This document shows, piece by piece, positions 16,388-25,904 of a DNA stretch of 64,000 bases. This DNA comes from Paenibacillus sp. 19GGS1-52. Lineage in GTDB: Bacteria; Bacillota; Bacilli; Paenibacillales; Paenibacillaceae. The position numbers were made by a program, and so were the translations under genes. The stretch's first letter is position 1. Each line of letters begins with the position of its first letter. The notes beneath the pieces are model-generated. The model searched no databases. It was not told the origin of the DNA and worked only from the letters and a program-made list of their open reading frames with translations. The stretch is taken from NCBI RefSeq assembly GCF_022369515.1, contig NZ_CP059724.1, forward strand, positions 2,418,001-2,482,000, in the 5' to 3' direction.

Positions 16388-16442
16388 AGACAAGATTGTG
16401 AACAAAGTACTTGTCATAACGTCAATGGCTTCGGAGGCTGAA

Positions 16443-17312
16443 ATGAAACCGTATCGCATACCGCAATTGGCTAAACCCTACACCGACTACGACATGATTC
16501 AGCGGCATACGGAATTGCCGCCGTTTTCCGATGGCCGGGGTCATTTGTTATATATTTTTCTTAACCACGGCTCCTCTGCCGAGCGGGTTAACGGAGAGTT
16601 GTACACGCTGGTCACAGCCCTTGTACAGCTTGGTCTGGACACGCATGAGGCGATCGACCGTTCCAATGGCGAACATGGGGGTGACCCTATGCGTTCTCGC
16701 CAATTAAAGGTGCTGGCCGGTGATTACTTCAGCAGCTGGTTTTATCATTTGCTTGCGAAGCGGGAACAAATTGAGATGGTGGGTATATTAAGTACAGCAA
16801 TTGCTGATTTCAATGTCATGAAGGCGCATCTTTACGGCAAGATGAGAGGGATGCTTCTCTCGGCTGAACAATACTTGCGGCACATGGTACAGCTGAATAT
16901 GCGGCTGTTTCTTTCTTTTACACCCATGATTGAAGAACCCCTTGCAGAGATTTGGGAGAAGCTGTTGGCTGAATTCAGCCAGTGTGAGACTGTAGTCCTA
17001 GAGCTTCGGCGCAGCAATGATCCTGCGAACGCGATGGATGGTTATTGCTACTGGAAGGTGCTGGAGTCAGCAACAGAGGACGAGCTACAGATGCTTCGAA
17101 GCCACAACCTTGATCTCAAGGATTGGAAAAAGCTGATGATGAAGTATAAATGTGATTCCCTGCTGACAGACAAGCTGCATCATTCACTCCAGTCCATTCG
17201 GGGATTGCTGCAAGGAATTAAAGATGAGAATCTGATCAGTGAGCTAAGCAATGCGCTGGACCACTTCCTCCTGCAGATGAAAATTTCTGGTCAAGCAGCC
17301 GTGGAGGGGTAA
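16443..17312 (+). CDS. hepS: Heptaprenyl diphosphate synthase component 1
   Basis: 289 residues, all-helical, matching the HEPPP_synt_1 family (small regulatory subunit). With HepT it makes the C35 tail of menaquinone-7. ATG 16443 is preferred because GGAGG lies upstream and the promoter at 16379-16387 would be inside a longer version starting at 16359. It heads a tight operon: menG follows after three bases. Confidence 0.9.
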   Translation: MKPYRIPQLAKPYTDYDMIQRHTELPPFSDGRGHLLYIFLNHGSSAERVNGELYTLVTALVQLGLDTHEAIDRSNGEHGGDPMRSRQLKVLAGDYFSSWFYHLLAKREQIEMVGILSTAIADFNVMKAHLYGKMRGMLLSAEQYLRHMVQLNMRLFLSFTPMIEEPLAEIWEKLLAEFSQCETVVLELRRSNDPANAMDGYCYWKVLESATEDELQMLRSHNLDLKDWKKLMMKYKCDSLLTDKLHHSLQSIRGLLQGIKDENLISELSNALDHFLLQMKISGQAAVEG

Positions 17313-17315
17313 CGA

Positions 17316-18062
17316 ATGACGATAGAAAAAACGACTACAGAAGTAGGCGGTAAGAGCAATAAACCCAAAGAGCAATTTGTGCATTCCGTATTTGAGAGCA
17401 TTGCTGGCAACTATGATTTGATGAATGATATTTTAAGTTTCCGCCGCCATAAGGCCTGGCGCAAGTTCGCCATGAAGAAGATGTCAATGAAGCATGGGGA
17501 TTCTGCAGTTGATCTATGCTGTGGCACCTGTGACTGGAGTATTGCTCTGGCGGAAGCAAGTGAGACAGGCTGTGTGATGGGCCTTGACTTCAGTGCAGGT
17601 ATGCTTGAAGTAGGGCGACGCAAAGTTGAAGAACATAAACTCCAGAATCGAATCTCTCTCGTGCAGGGAAACGCTATGGAGCTGCCCTTTGGCGATAATA
17701 CCTATGACTATGCGACAATAGGCTTCGGGCTTCGGAATGTACCGGATCTGGTTCAGGTGCTGAATGAAATGAAGCGTGTTGTGAAGCCTGGAGGAATGAT
17801 CGTATGTCTGGAGCTTTCCAAGCCAATGAAGCAACCGTTTAAAGGAATATATTATTTCTACTTCCAGCGAGTGTTACCACTTTTGGGTAAACTGTTCGCC
17901 AAAAGCTATGAGCAGTACAAATGGCTTCCCGAATCGCTAGCGCTGTTTCCTGACCGGGAGCAACTGGCAACTATTTTCCGTGAAACCGGACTGAAAAGAG
18001 TGGAATCCTTTCCCTTGACCGGAGGCATCGCGGCATTACATATTGGGCTCAAGGAGAACTGA
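17316..18062 (+). CDS. menG: Demethylmenaquinone methyltransferase
   Basis: 248 residues, SAM-dependent class I methyltransferase of the UbiE/MenG family. Visible are the VDLCCGTCDWSIAL SAM-binding loop (a Cys-rich variant of D-x-G-x-G-T), GLDFSAGML and the NVPDLVQVLNEMKRVVKPGG region. It performs the last methylation of menaquinone. SD GGAGGGG precedes ATG. Confidence 0.93.
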   Translation: MTIEKTTTEVGGKSNKPKEQFVHSVFESIAGNYDLMNDILSFRRHKAWRKFAMKKMSMKHGDSAVDLCCGTCDWSIALAEASETGCVMGLDFSAGMLEVGRRKVEEHKLQNRISLVQGNAMELPFGDNTYDYATIGFGLRNVPDLVQVLNEMKRVVKPGGMIVCLELSKPMKQPFKGIYYFYFQRVLPLLGKLFAKSYEQYKWLPESLALFPDREQLATIFRETGLKRVESFPLTGGIAALHIGLKEN

Positions 18063-18063
18063 G

Positions 18064-18939
18064 ATGTTTAAGAAAATCGGCATCTTTTTACAAATGATTA
18101 AGTTCGAACACACGGTATTTGCTTTGCCCTTCGCATTTATGGGTGCTTTGCTGGGCTCGGTCGTTATGTTTGGTGCGTTGCCATCCTGGGGTAAAATTGG
18201 CTGGATCGTTATTGCCATGTTCGGTGCTCGTAGCGCCGCTATGGGTCTGAATCGACTAATTGACCGGATCAGTGACGCCAAGAATCCACGTACTGCGGGA
18301 AGAGCGCTGCCTATAGGGCTTTTGAAAGTTGGAGAAGTTATTATTTTTATTGGCATTTCCTTTTTTCTGTTGTTCTGGGCAGCTTTCAAGTTGAACCCAC
18401 TATCCGCCAAGCTGTTGCCGATTGCCGTTTTTTTACTTGTCTTTTATTCGTTTACTAAGCGTTTCACTTGGGCATGCCATCTTATTCTTGGTCTTACCAT
18501 CGCACTCGCGCCTCTGGGCGGCTGGGTGGCGGTAACCGGTAGTGTGGACTGGACTTCAATGGTATTTTACTTCACGATTGTGTTCTGGACAGCTGGGTTC
18601 GATATTATTTATTCCTGCCAGGATGTTGAATTCGATAAGAAGGAAGGCTTATATTCCATTCCGGTTCGCTTTGGAATTGCCCGTGCACTTGTTATTGCCC
18701 GCGTGTTCCATATTCTTACGGGAATCGGTTTTGTGTCGCTGCTTTTTATTACGGATTTGAGCTGGTGGTATGTTGCTGGTATGCTGATTGCATATATTAT
18801 TCTTTTTTATGAGCACCATATTGTTTCACCAAGTGATTTAAGCCGTCTACAGACTGCTTTTTTTACGATGAATGGCGTGCTGAGCATTGTAGTATTTTCC
18901 TTCACTTTGATTGACTTGGTGGTGCAGTTCTACAAATGA
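18064..18939 (+). CDS. mqnP: UbiA-family prenyltransferase (MqnP-like)
   Basis: 291 residues with eight or nine membrane segments. The first Asp motif is N-R-L-I-D-R-I-S-D (about residues 62-70) and the second is D-V-E-F-D in CQDVEFDKKEG. Such enzymes join a polyprenyl chain to an aromatic acid. Because mqnA and a ubiX lie next to it, I infer it is MqnP, which prenylates the futalosine-derived naphthoate; automated annotation may call it 4-hydroxybenzoate octaprenyltransferase. ATG 18064 follows AAGGAGAACTGAG and lies next to the menG stop. Confidence 0.75.
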   Translation: MFKKIGIFLQMIKFEHTVFALPFAFMGALLGSVVMFGALPSWGKIGWIVIAMFGARSAAMGLNRLIDRISDAKNPRTAGRALPIGLLKVGEVIIFIGISFFLLFWAAFKLNPLSAKLLPIAVFLLVFYSFTKRFTWACHLILGLTIALAPLGGWVAVTGSVDWTSMVFYFTIVFWTAGFDIIYSCQDVEFDKKEGLYSIPVRFGIARALVIARVFHILTGIGFVSLLFITDLSWWYVAGMLIAYIILFYEHHIVSPSDLSRLQTAFFTMNGVLSIVVFSFTLIDLVVQFYK

Positions 18940-19538
18940 ATAATGCACAACCTAAAAGCTTCGTGGTTGGAATTACGGGAGCGAGTGGCGCAATTTATGG
19001 TGTTCGTCTGACTGAAACCTTGTTGTCAATGGGTTATAACGTGCATTTAGTCGTGAGCAATGCAGGCTGGCGTGTATTTAAAGAAGAGCTAGGCTTCATC
19101 GCCTCAGACCGGGAAGGCTTTCTGAATGAGAAATTCAGAGGGCATCCCGGTTCTCTGCTGTATCACCCCGTTGCTGATATTGGCGCATCTATCGCGAGTG
19201 GTTCTTTTCGTGTGGAAGGTATGATTATCATGCCTTGCTCTATGGGGACGTTATCTGCGGTGGCTAACGGAAGCTCTGATAATTTGATGACTCGGGCGGC
19301 GGATGTCATGCTTAAAGAAGGGCGTACACTAGTTCTTGTTCCACGTGAGACGCCGCTGCATGCGATTCATCTTGAGAATATGCTTAAGCTGTCCCGCCTA
19401 GGCGTCCGAATGATTCCGGCGATGCCCGCCTTTTACTTTGGTCCACAGAGTGTGGATGATCTTGTTAACTTCATGGTGGGTAAGGTGCTGGACAGTTTTA
19501 ATATGGAGCACACTTTATTTCGCAGATGGGGGGAGTAA
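18936..19538 (+). CDS. ubiX: Flavin prenyltransferase UbiX
   Basis: 200 residues. Motifs of the UbiX/Pad1 flavoprotein family: V-G-I-T-G-A-S-G-A-I-Y-G near the start, M-I-I-M-P-C-S-M-G-T-L-S and P-R-E-T-P-L-H. It makes prenyl-FMN for a UbiD-type decarboxylase; in the futalosine route MqnL is such a decarboxylase but is not seen in this window. The start overlaps the prenyltransferase gene by four bases. Confidence 0.92.
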   Translation: MNNAQPKSFVVGITGASGAIYGVRLTETLLSMGYNVHLVVSNAGWRVFKEELGFIASDREGFLNEKFRGHPGSLLYHPVADIGASIASGSFRVEGMIIMPCSMGTLSAVANGSSDNLMTRAADVMLKEGRTLVLVPRETPLHAIHLENMLKLSRLGVRMIPAMPAFYFGPQSVDDLVNFMVGKVLDSFNMEHTLFRRWGE

Positions 19539-19542
19539 AGGA

Positions 19543-20403
19543 ATGAATAGTAACGGGCATACCGTTATCGGTAAAATCAGTTATACCAATTCATGGCCGG
19601 TATTTCACAATTTCCATCCTTCTGCCCTGAAGATTCCTGCAGAGATGGTGAGTGAAGTGCCTGCCATTCTTAATCAGGGTATGAGTCAGGGAAGCATTCA
19701 TGTGGGTGCATTATCTTCATTTGCATATGGTGAAGCGAGTGACAGATTATTGTTGCTGCCGGATTTATCTGTTAGTTCAGAGGGTCCGGTGAACTCGATT
19801 ATGCTGTTCTCCCGAGTACCGATTGCACAGATGGGTAGTGGAACGATAGCCGTAACCAACACTTCTGCTACCTCGGTAAATTTGCTGAAGATACTGATGG
19901 AGAAGGCTTTTAACGCTAAACCGGAGTATATTAGCGTTGACCCTGATCTGGATGTCATGATGGAGCATGCAGATGCATGTCTGCTGATTGGGGATAATGC
20001 AATTAGAGCCTCTTGGCAGGATCAGGGATATATCGTTACCGATCTTGGGCAGCTTTGGAAAGAATGGACTGGCTTAGGCATGACCTTTGCCGTTTGGGCA
20101 GTAAACAGAGATGCTGCCAGAACAAAACCAGAAGCGATATCAGAGATTGCTGAAGCTTTTGCGAACAGCAAGAAACAGGGTTTGCGTAATTTGGCTCCCA
20201 TTGTCCGTGAAGCATGCTCCACTATCGGTGGTACGGAGTCATACTGGAACGGATATTTTCGCAACTTGATTTATGATTTTGGAGAAAGGCAGCAGAAGGG
20301 TCTGAACCTCTATTTTCGCTATGCCTATGAGCTGGGCCTGCTGCCGCAGGAAGTGAAGATAGAGCTTTGGAGTCATAATCTGTTGACACGGGTGAAGGAA
20401 TGA
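19543..20403 (+). CDS. mqnA: Chorismate dehydratase MqnA
   Basis: 286 residues of the MqnA/MqnD periplasmic-binding-like fold: ISYTNSWPVF at the start, the G-x-I-x-V-G-A-L-S-S motif and an L-L-I-G-D-N-A-I-R segment. MqnA converts chorismate to 3-enolpyruvylbenzoate, the first step of the futalosine menaquinone pathway. The B. subtilis hep cluster has no such gene. ATG 19543 lies four bases after the ubiX stop; a longer in-frame version would overlap ubiX by about 100 bases. Confidence 0.88.
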   Translation: MNSNGHTVIGKISYTNSWPVFHNFHPSALKIPAEMVSEVPAILNQGMSQGSIHVGALSSFAYGEASDRLLLLPDLSVSSEGPVNSIMLFSRVPIAQMGSGTIAVTNTSATSVNLLKILMEKAFNAKPEYISVDPDLDVMMEHADACLLIGDNAIRASWQDQGYIVTDLGQLWKEWTGLGMTFAVWAVNRDAARTKPEAISEIAEAFANSKKQGLRNLAPIVREACSTIGGTESYWNGYFRNLIYDFGERQQKGLNLYFRYAYELGLLPQEVKIELWSHNLLTRVKE

Positions 20404-21368
20404 AACGACTGCAACTATTCGGTTTGCTGAATAATGATATGGATCAGATCGAAAAAGAGCTGTACCGTAGTGTACAGGGTGACGACGATCTGCTGACTGA
20501 GACCTCTATGCATCTGCTAAAGGCTGGTGGGAAAAGACTGCGGCCTATATTTGTGCTCATGGGTGGCAAATTTGGGCGGTATGATCTGCAAAAGCTAAAG
20601 TGTATTGCTGTACCCCTTGAGCTGATTCATAGCGCATCGCTTGTTCATGATGATGTCATTGATGATGCCGAACTCCGGCGGGGTGAACTGACGGTGAAGG
20701 CAAAGTGGGGCGATAAAATTGCCATGTATACTGGAGATTACATATATGCCAAGGCACTAATTATGACCACAGAGCTGAAGAATCCGCGTATTCATCAAAT
20801 TTTGTCTAAGGCTATGGTGGAAATGTCCATCGGAGAGATGGAGCAGATTCGTGATTTCTTCAACACAGAGCAAAGTGTGCGCCATTATCTGCAGCGTATT
20901 CGCCGCAAAACGGCGCTTTTGATCGCCGTTAGCTGCCAGCTTGGTGCGCTAGCAGCTGATGCAGAGCCTGAGTCGGCACGGCTGCTCTACAATTACGGAT
21001 ATAACGTCGGCATGGCGTTTCAGATCCGTGATGATCTGCTCGATCTTTCCGGGACGGAAAAACAGATCGGAAAACCACCGGGTAGTGATATGCGTCAGGG
21101 CAATATCACCCTTCCCGTTATTTATACTCTTGAGGATGAAAGGTTGCGCACATCGCTTCTGGATGAGATTTCTTCTATTCGTGAAGGCCACAGCAGTGTT
21201 GGACGCGCCATTGATCTTATTCTGACAGGCGAAGGTATTTCTCGCGCCGAGGAGCTGGCTTCGCGCTATATTGCCAAAGCACTTAACGCGCTGGATCAGT
21301 TGCCAAATAGCAGAACCAAACGTAATCTGCGGGACATTGCTTTTTTTGTCACAGGCAGAGCCTATTAA
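20400..21368 (+). CDS. hepT: Heptaprenyl diphosphate synthase component 2
   Basis: 322 residues, trans-prenyl-chain elongation fold. Both Asp-rich motifs are present: H-D-D-V-I-D-D-A (FARM) and R-D-D-L-L-D (SARM). It is the catalytic subunit paired with HepS. It overlaps the mqnA stop by four bases, so it is coupled to the quinone genes. Confidence 0.93.
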   Translation: MKRLQLFGLLNNDMDQIEKELYRSVQGDDDLLTETSMHLLKAGGKRLRPIFVLMGGKFGRYDLQKLKCIAVPLELIHSASLVHDDVIDDAELRRGELTVKAKWGDKIAMYTGDYIYAKALIMTTELKNPRIHQILSKAMVEMSIGEMEQIRDFFNTEQSVRHYLQRIRRKTALLIAVSCQLGALAADAEPESARLLYNYGYNVGMAFQIRDDLLDLSGTEKQIGKPPGSDMRQGNITLPVIYTLEDERLRTSLLDEISSIREGHSSVGRAIDLILTGEGISRAEELASRYIAKALNALDQLPNSRTKRNLRDIAFFVTGRAY

Positions 21369-21400
21369 GACAGAATATTAAGCGTTCCCATAAAGCAATG

Positions 21401-21419
21401 TTTCTGATAATATCAGAAA
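21401..21419. repeat. 19-bp palindrome upstream of ndk
   Basis: TTTCTGATA-A-TATCAGAAA, perfect around one central base. It has no T run, so it could be an operator or the hepT transcript end. Confidence 0.5.
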
Positions 21420-21462
21420 GTAAATACTACCTGCATCTTTATGTGGAATTGGAGAGTGCCCA

Positions 21463-21906
21463 ATGGAACAAACGTATCTAATGATCAAACCGGACGGAGT
21501 TCAGCGTGGGTTAATCGGGCGCATTGTTTCACGCCTGGAGGATAAGGGATTCAAGCTGGTCGCTGCCAAGCTAACTACTGTAACGGACGAGCAGGCAAAT
21601 AAGCATTATGCGGAGCATGAGGGCAAGGATTTCTTTCCTAATCTGGTCAGCTTTATTACCTCAGGTCCTGTATTTGCCATGGTATGGGAAGGCGATGATG
21701 TTGTGGCTTTATCCCGTATACTCATTGGCAAGACAAAGGTTGGAGAAGCTCTTCCAGGCACGATTCGAGGCGATTTCGCCAGTCATACACCGCTCAACCT
21801 GATCCATGGGTCGGACTCGCCCGAAAGTGCCGAACGGGAAATTCTCAATTTCTTTGCGCCAGATGAGCTGTCGGAATATAACAAAGATATCGCAGCCTGG
21901 TTGTAA
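21463..21906 (+). CDS. ndk: Nucleoside diphosphate kinase
   Basis: 147 residues, with the K-P-D-G-V-Q-R start motif and the active-site His in N-L-I-H-G-S-D-S. It equilibrates NTP pools by phosphohistidine transfer. GGAGAG upstream. Place between hepT and cheR is as in B. subtilis. Confidence 0.97.
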   Translation: MEQTYLMIKPDGVQRGLIGRIVSRLEDKGFKLVAAKLTTVTDEQANKHYAEHEGKDFFPNLVSFITSGPVFAMVWEGDDVVALSRILIGKTKVGEALPGTIRGDFASHTPLNLIHGSDSPESAEREILNFFAPDELSEYNKDIAAWL

Positions 21907-21933
21907 TATCCGGGCAGAAGGCAGGGGGAAGTT

Positions 21934-22737
21934 ATGTCTGAACGTGAAGATGCGACAATAACAGCAGATCCTGATTACACAGGGTTTATTTATAACATCA
22001 AGAAGAGTACTGGAATTGATCTAGCCCAGTATAAAGAGGCTCAGATGAAGCGTCGTTTGACAACTCTTCGTACGAAGAACGGATTTCAAACCTTTAGTGA
22101 TTTTTTTGCCGCAATGATGAAGGAAAAGCCCTTATTTTATGAGTTTCTAGACCGGATGACGATTAATGTCTCGGAATTTTGGCGTAATCCAAATCGCTGG
22201 GAAGTGCTTCGCGATACTATTTTACCAGATTTGCAGCGATCAGGCCGCAAGCTAAAGCTTTGGAGCGCCGCTTGTTCCACCGGAGAAGAGCCTTATACGC
22301 TAGCTATGATTTTGTCTGACAAGGATATATTATCGAAGACAGGCATTCTTGCTACGGATATCGATGATGGGGCTTTGGCTAAAGCGAAGCAGGGTCTGTA
22401 TTTAGAACGATCCTTAAAAGATGTACCTAAGGATGTTGCTGCTCGTTACTTTACTCCGGAGGGACCGGTACTCAAGGTTAGTGAAGGGCTTAAGAAAAAC
22501 ATTGATTTCCGCAAGCAGAATTTGCTGCTTGATACTTTCGATGATGGCTTTGATCTTATCATTTGCCGAAATGTGATGATCTATTTCACAGAAGAGGCAA
22601 AGAATAAGCTGTATCACAAGTTTGCGGCTAGTTTACGTCCGGGGGGATATTTGTTTGTAGGCAGCACGGAGCAGATTTTCACTCCAGCACAATACGGGTT
22701 TGAATCAACGGAGACTTTTTTCTATCGTAAAAAGTAG
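21934..22737 (+). CDS. cheR: Chemotaxis protein methyltransferase CheR
   Basis: 267 residues. N-terminal helical CheR domain and C-terminal SAM-binding domain with W-S-A-A-C-S-T-G-E-E-P-Y and I-C-R-N-V-M-I-Y-F motifs. It methylates glutamates on chemoreceptors. GGGGGAAG precedes the ATG. Confidence 0.95.
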   Translation: MSEREDATITADPDYTGFIYNIKKSTGIDLAQYKEAQMKRRLTTLRTKNGFQTFSDFFAAMMKEKPLFYEFLDRMTINVSEFWRNPNRWEVLRDTILPDLQRSGRKLKLWSAACSTGEEPYTLAMILSDKDILSKTGILATDIDDGALAKAKQGLYLERSLKDVPKDVAARYFTPEGPVLKVSEGLKKNIDFRKQNLLLDTFDDGFDLIICRNVMIYFTEEAKNKLYHKFAASLRPGGYLFVGSTEQIFTPAQYGFESTETFFYRKK

Positions 22738-22853
22738 GATTTTACTGCTATTTTGTGGCTTCTGAAGCTTCTGATCGGGATGTATACTTTTTCCTCTTTA
22801 CAGTGATACTGGATAATAGTATCCGTACGCTAAGCGAAAGGAAAGTATATCCG

Positions 22854-23015
22854 ATGGACAAAAGCAAGGTTATTTCCGCATACAGACGCGGTTTCATTAC
22901 CTTCCGTGAGTGCGGACAAATTCTCGGTGTGGAGGATGTACAGCTGAAGCGATTGGTGCAGCTCGAGGAGAACAGGCTTGCTTTTCCTCAGTCAGATCAG
23001 CGCATCGGAAGCTGA
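22854..23015 (+). CDS. Small hypothetical protein (53 aa)
   Basis: 53 residues; the first 35 look like a helix-turn-helix-type fold (SAYRRGFITFRECGQILGVE, 20 residues). ATG 22854 follows AAAGGAAAG. It stands alone between cheR and aroC, followed by a strong terminator. Function unknown. Longer in-frame starts lack an SD. Confidence 0.55.
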   Translation: MDKSKVISAYRRGFITFRECGQILGVEDVQLKRLVQLEENRLAFPQSDQRIGS

Positions 23016-23036
23016 TATAGGCTCCAGACTAGATCC

Positions 23037-23082
23037 AAAGGGGCGTCACTTATACTCACAAGAGTATGGGCGACGCCTTTTC
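23037..23082 (+). terminator. Intrinsic terminator after the 53-aa gene
   Basis: AAAGGGGCGTC (23037-23047) with GACGCCTTTT (23072-23081), and an inner TATACTC/GAGTAT pairing. Confidence 0.8.
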
Positions 23083-23123
23083 TATTAGGATGGAACAGGA
23101 GTCATTCCAGCTTTATCCCTTTC

Positions 23124-23152
23124 TTGTCAAAGCGGATTCCCTATACTATAAT
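23124..23152 (+). promoter_or_regulatory. Sigma-A promoter of the aroC operon
   Basis: TTGTCA (23124-23129), 17-bp spacer, TATAAT (23147-23152); start expected near 23159, 54 bases before aroC. Confidence 0.75.
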
Positions 23153-23212
23153 GAGCAAAGACATTTAACATTTTAGCGGTTTACAGTTTGAAAGTGTGAA
23201 GGGGGAACGCAG

Positions 23213-24382
23213 ATGAGTTTACGCTATTTAACAGCGGGGGAAACGCACGGACCCCAGCTTACGGCTATTATTGAAGGACTGCCCAGTAATTTGACATTGA
23301 ATTTCGAAGAATTAAATTTTCAACTGCAACGTCGGCAAAAAGGGTATGGACGAGGACGCCGGATGCAAATTGAGAAGGATACGGCACAAATTGTCGGCGG
23401 TGTGCGGCATGGCTTTACAACAGGCGCTCCAGTTGCCCTTGTGGTAGAGAACAAGGACTGGACTCACTGGAAGACCATTATGAATATTGAGCCGATACCA
23501 GGTGGTGACGAAGAGAAGCGCCGTGTAAACCGCCCGCGTCCAGGTCATGCAGATTTGAATGGCGGATTGAAGTACAATCTTACCGATCTTCGTAATGTTC
23601 TGGAACGTTCTAGTGCTCGCGAAACGGCGGCAAGAGTTGCTTGCGGCGCTGTGGCTAGACAGTTTTTGGCAGCCTTTGGCGTGAAAATAGCGGGTCAAGT
23701 GATCCGGATTGGTGAAATAGAAGCGCCTACCAACAATCTGCCTATCGATGAGTTAATTGAGTTAACGGAGCAATCCTCTGTCCGAGTCGTCGACAAAGAG
23801 ACGGAATTGAAGATGGAGTCTTACATAGACAAGATCAAGGAGGAAGGCGACTCCATTGGCGGGATTGTGGAATGTATTGTTGAAGGTCTGCCGATCGGAC
23901 TCGGCAGCTATGTGCAATCGGACCGGAAACTGGATGGAGCAATCGCTGGTGCTGTCATGTCCATAAATGCATTCAAAGGTGTAGAGATAGGCATCGGATT
24001 CGAAGCCGGTAGACTGCGCGGCTCTCAGGTCCATGACGAGATCATGTATGATGCTGCTCAAGGGTACTACCGTGGGAGCAACCGGCTCGGCGGTTTTGAA
24101 GGCGGTATGACTAATGGAATGCCGGCTGTTGTCCGGGCAGTAATGAAACCAATCCCTACGCTGTACAAACCGCTCCAAAGTATTGATATCGATACTAAAG
24201 AACCGTTTACAGCACAGGTAGAACGTTCAGATGCCTGTGCTGTCCCGGCAGCTTGTGTCGTGCTGGAGAATGTGGTGGCTTGGGAAATAGCCAAGGCATT
24301 CCTCGACAAATTCGGCGGTGATTCTATGGAAGAGATCAAAGCTAATTACGACAATTATCATTCACAATTGGAGAGCTACTAA
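23213..24382 (+). CDS. aroC: Chorismate synthase
   Basis: 389 residues (called aroF in B. subtilis). The start [26 protein letters not shown], the S-S-A-R-E-T-A segment and a later H-D-E signature are present. It converts EPSP to chorismate with reduced FMN. SD GAAGGGGGAA. aroB follows after two bases. Confidence 0.96.
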   Translation: MSLRYLTAGETHGPQLTAIIEGLPSNLTLNFEELNFQLQRRQKGYGRGRRMQIEKDTAQIVGGVRHGFTTGAPVALVVENKDWTHWKTIMNIEPIPGGDEEKRRVNRPRPGHADLNGGLKYNLTDLRNVLERSSARETAARVACGAVARQFLAAFGVKIAGQVIRIGEIEAPTNNLPIDELIELTEQSSVRVVDKETELKMESYIDKIKEEGDSIGGIVECIVEGLPIGLGSYVQSDRKLDGAIAGAVMSINAFKGVEIGIGFEAGRLRGSQVHDEIMYDAAQGYYRGSNRLGGFEGGMTNGMPAVVRAVMKPIPTLYKPLQSIDIDTKEPFTAQVERSDACAVPAACVVLENVVAWEIAKAFLDKFGGDSMEEIKANYDNYHSQLESY

Positions 24383-24384
24383 TT

Positions 24385-25487
24385 ATGCGAAGTATAAGAG
24401 TAGATTTAGGTGATCGTTCTTATCCTATCCATATCGGAAGCGGGTTGCTGCAGAATATTGGCGAACGGTGTGTTGAAGCCGGATTTCCAATTCGAAGCTC
24501 GTTGCTGGTTGTCAGTGACACTGAAGTAGCCCCACGTTATTTACCGGCCCTTGAAGCTGCTCTGCAACAGAAGGGGTATACGGTGTATTGTCATGTTATT
24601 CCAGCAGGTGAAGCTTCTAAATCCCTGACCGTGTATGAAGAAGTGATGACTACAGCGATTCAAGCGGGTCTGGATCGTCATTCAGCAGTCTTGGCCCTGG
24701 GGGCGGTGTTGTCGGAGATCTGGCTGGATTTGTAGCCGCCAGTTATATGCGTGGAATAGGCTTTCTGCAAATTCCGACAACTATTCTTGCACATGACAGC
24801 AGTGTGGGCGGCAAAGTAGCTGTTAATCATCCCCTTGCCAAGAATATGATCGGTGCCTTTTATCAGCCATCAATGGTACTTTACGACCTCGATACTCTGT
24901 TAACCTTACCTCCACGACAAGTTTCTTCGGGGCTTGCTGAAGTGGTGAAGCATGGCCTTATTGTGGATAAGGAATTTGCTTACTGGTGTCGTGAGCATGC
25001 GACAGAGCTGCTAGGTCTGAATCTTGAGGTTCTAGGCTACGCGCTCGAGCGAGGCTGCTCGATCAAGGCTGACGTGATTAGAAACGATGAGCGGGAGCAA
25101 GGCGTGCGTGCGATACTTAACCTTGGTCATACCATTGGCCATGCGATTGAAGCGGTAGGTGGGTATGGTGTGTTCCTGCACGGGGAAGCGATCTCTATTG
25201 GAATGGCGGGATCTGCGCTTTTGGCTGCAAAGTTGGGTCGAGACAAGTCTATTTATGAAGAAACGGTATCCATGCTCTCGGCGCTATCACTGCCTGTAAG
25301 GCTGCCTGCGCACTATGATGAGGATGAACTGATGGAAGCTATGATGCATGATAAGAAGTTCAAGGAAGGCAAGATGACCTTCATCGTGCCAGATGCCATT
25401 GGTTCTGTGAGCATCGTGAATGATGTTCAGGCGGAGCTTGTACGTGAAGTAATCGCGCAGCTTAAGAAGGAGGGAAGTCCGTGGTAA
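24385..25487 (+). pseudogene. aroB: 3-dehydroquinate synthase, frameshifted
   Basis: Two pieces together make a normal-length AroB of about 367 residues. The first (24385-24735) ends abnormally after LALGAVLSEIWLDL. The second resumes in the next frame (NH-SVGGK segment, 24747-25487). The break is in a run of five G at 24699-24703; one more G restores L-A-L-G-G-G-V-V-G-D-L-A-G-F, the family NAD-binding motif. Flanking sequence is otherwise intact. Either a sequencing error, a phase-variable G run or a true null mutation. As given it would lack active enzyme. Confidence 0.9.
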
Positions 25488-25855
25488 ACAGGGGAATTCG
25501 CGGAGCAACAACCGTCAATCATAACGAAGAAACTGAGATTCTACGTGAAACCGTTCTTCTACTGCGGGAAATTGTAGAGCACAATAATGTTATAGCTGAA
25601 GATATCTGTAGTGTCTGGATCACAATGACCACGGATTTGGATGCTACTTTTCCTGCTAGAGCTATCCGTGAGATTGAGGGCTGGGAAATGGTGCCACTGA
25701 TGTGCTCTGTTGAGATTCCGGTCAAGGGCAGTCTGCCCCAGTGCATCCGTTTGATGGTACAAGTCAATACGGATAAGACACAAAAAGAAATCCGTCACAT
25801 CTATTTGAATGAAGCCAAGAAGCTTCGTCCTGATTTATCACAGAGCAAGTCATAA
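25481..25855 (+). CDS. aroH: Chorismate mutase (AroH class)
   Basis: 124 residues, monofunctional trimeric AroH fold: R-G-I-R-G-A-T-T-V at the start and conserved Arg/Glu positions (FPARAIRE, MCSVEIPV, CIRLMV). It makes prephenate. GTG 25481 overlaps the aroB stop by seven bases, preceded by AAGGAGG. This ends the aroCBH group before the trp leader. Confidence 0.94.
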   Translation: MVNRGIRGATTVNHNEETEILRETVLLLREIVEHNNVIAEDICSVWITMTTDLDATFPARAIREIEGWEMVPLMCSVEIPVKGSLPQCIRLMVQVNTDKTQKEIRHIYLNEAKKLRPDLSQSKS

Positions 25856-25869
25856 ATTAAAGGGCGGGG

Positions 25870-25899
25870 TTGTCAATGACTGCAGTCTTCATGTATAGT
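25870..25899 (+). promoter_or_regulatory. Candidate trp operon promoter
   Basis: TTGTCA (25870-25875), 18-bp spacer, TATAGT (25894-25899). The start would be near 25906, at the first NAG triplet, so a promoter further upstream (inside aroH) is also possible. Confidence 0.5.
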
Positions 25900-25904
25900 G
25901 TAAT

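Noticed and set aside
24690..24760. Programmed frameshift in aroB
   Set aside because: No slippery heptamer with downstream structure recognised, and AroB is not known to use one; deletion or sequencing error is simpler.
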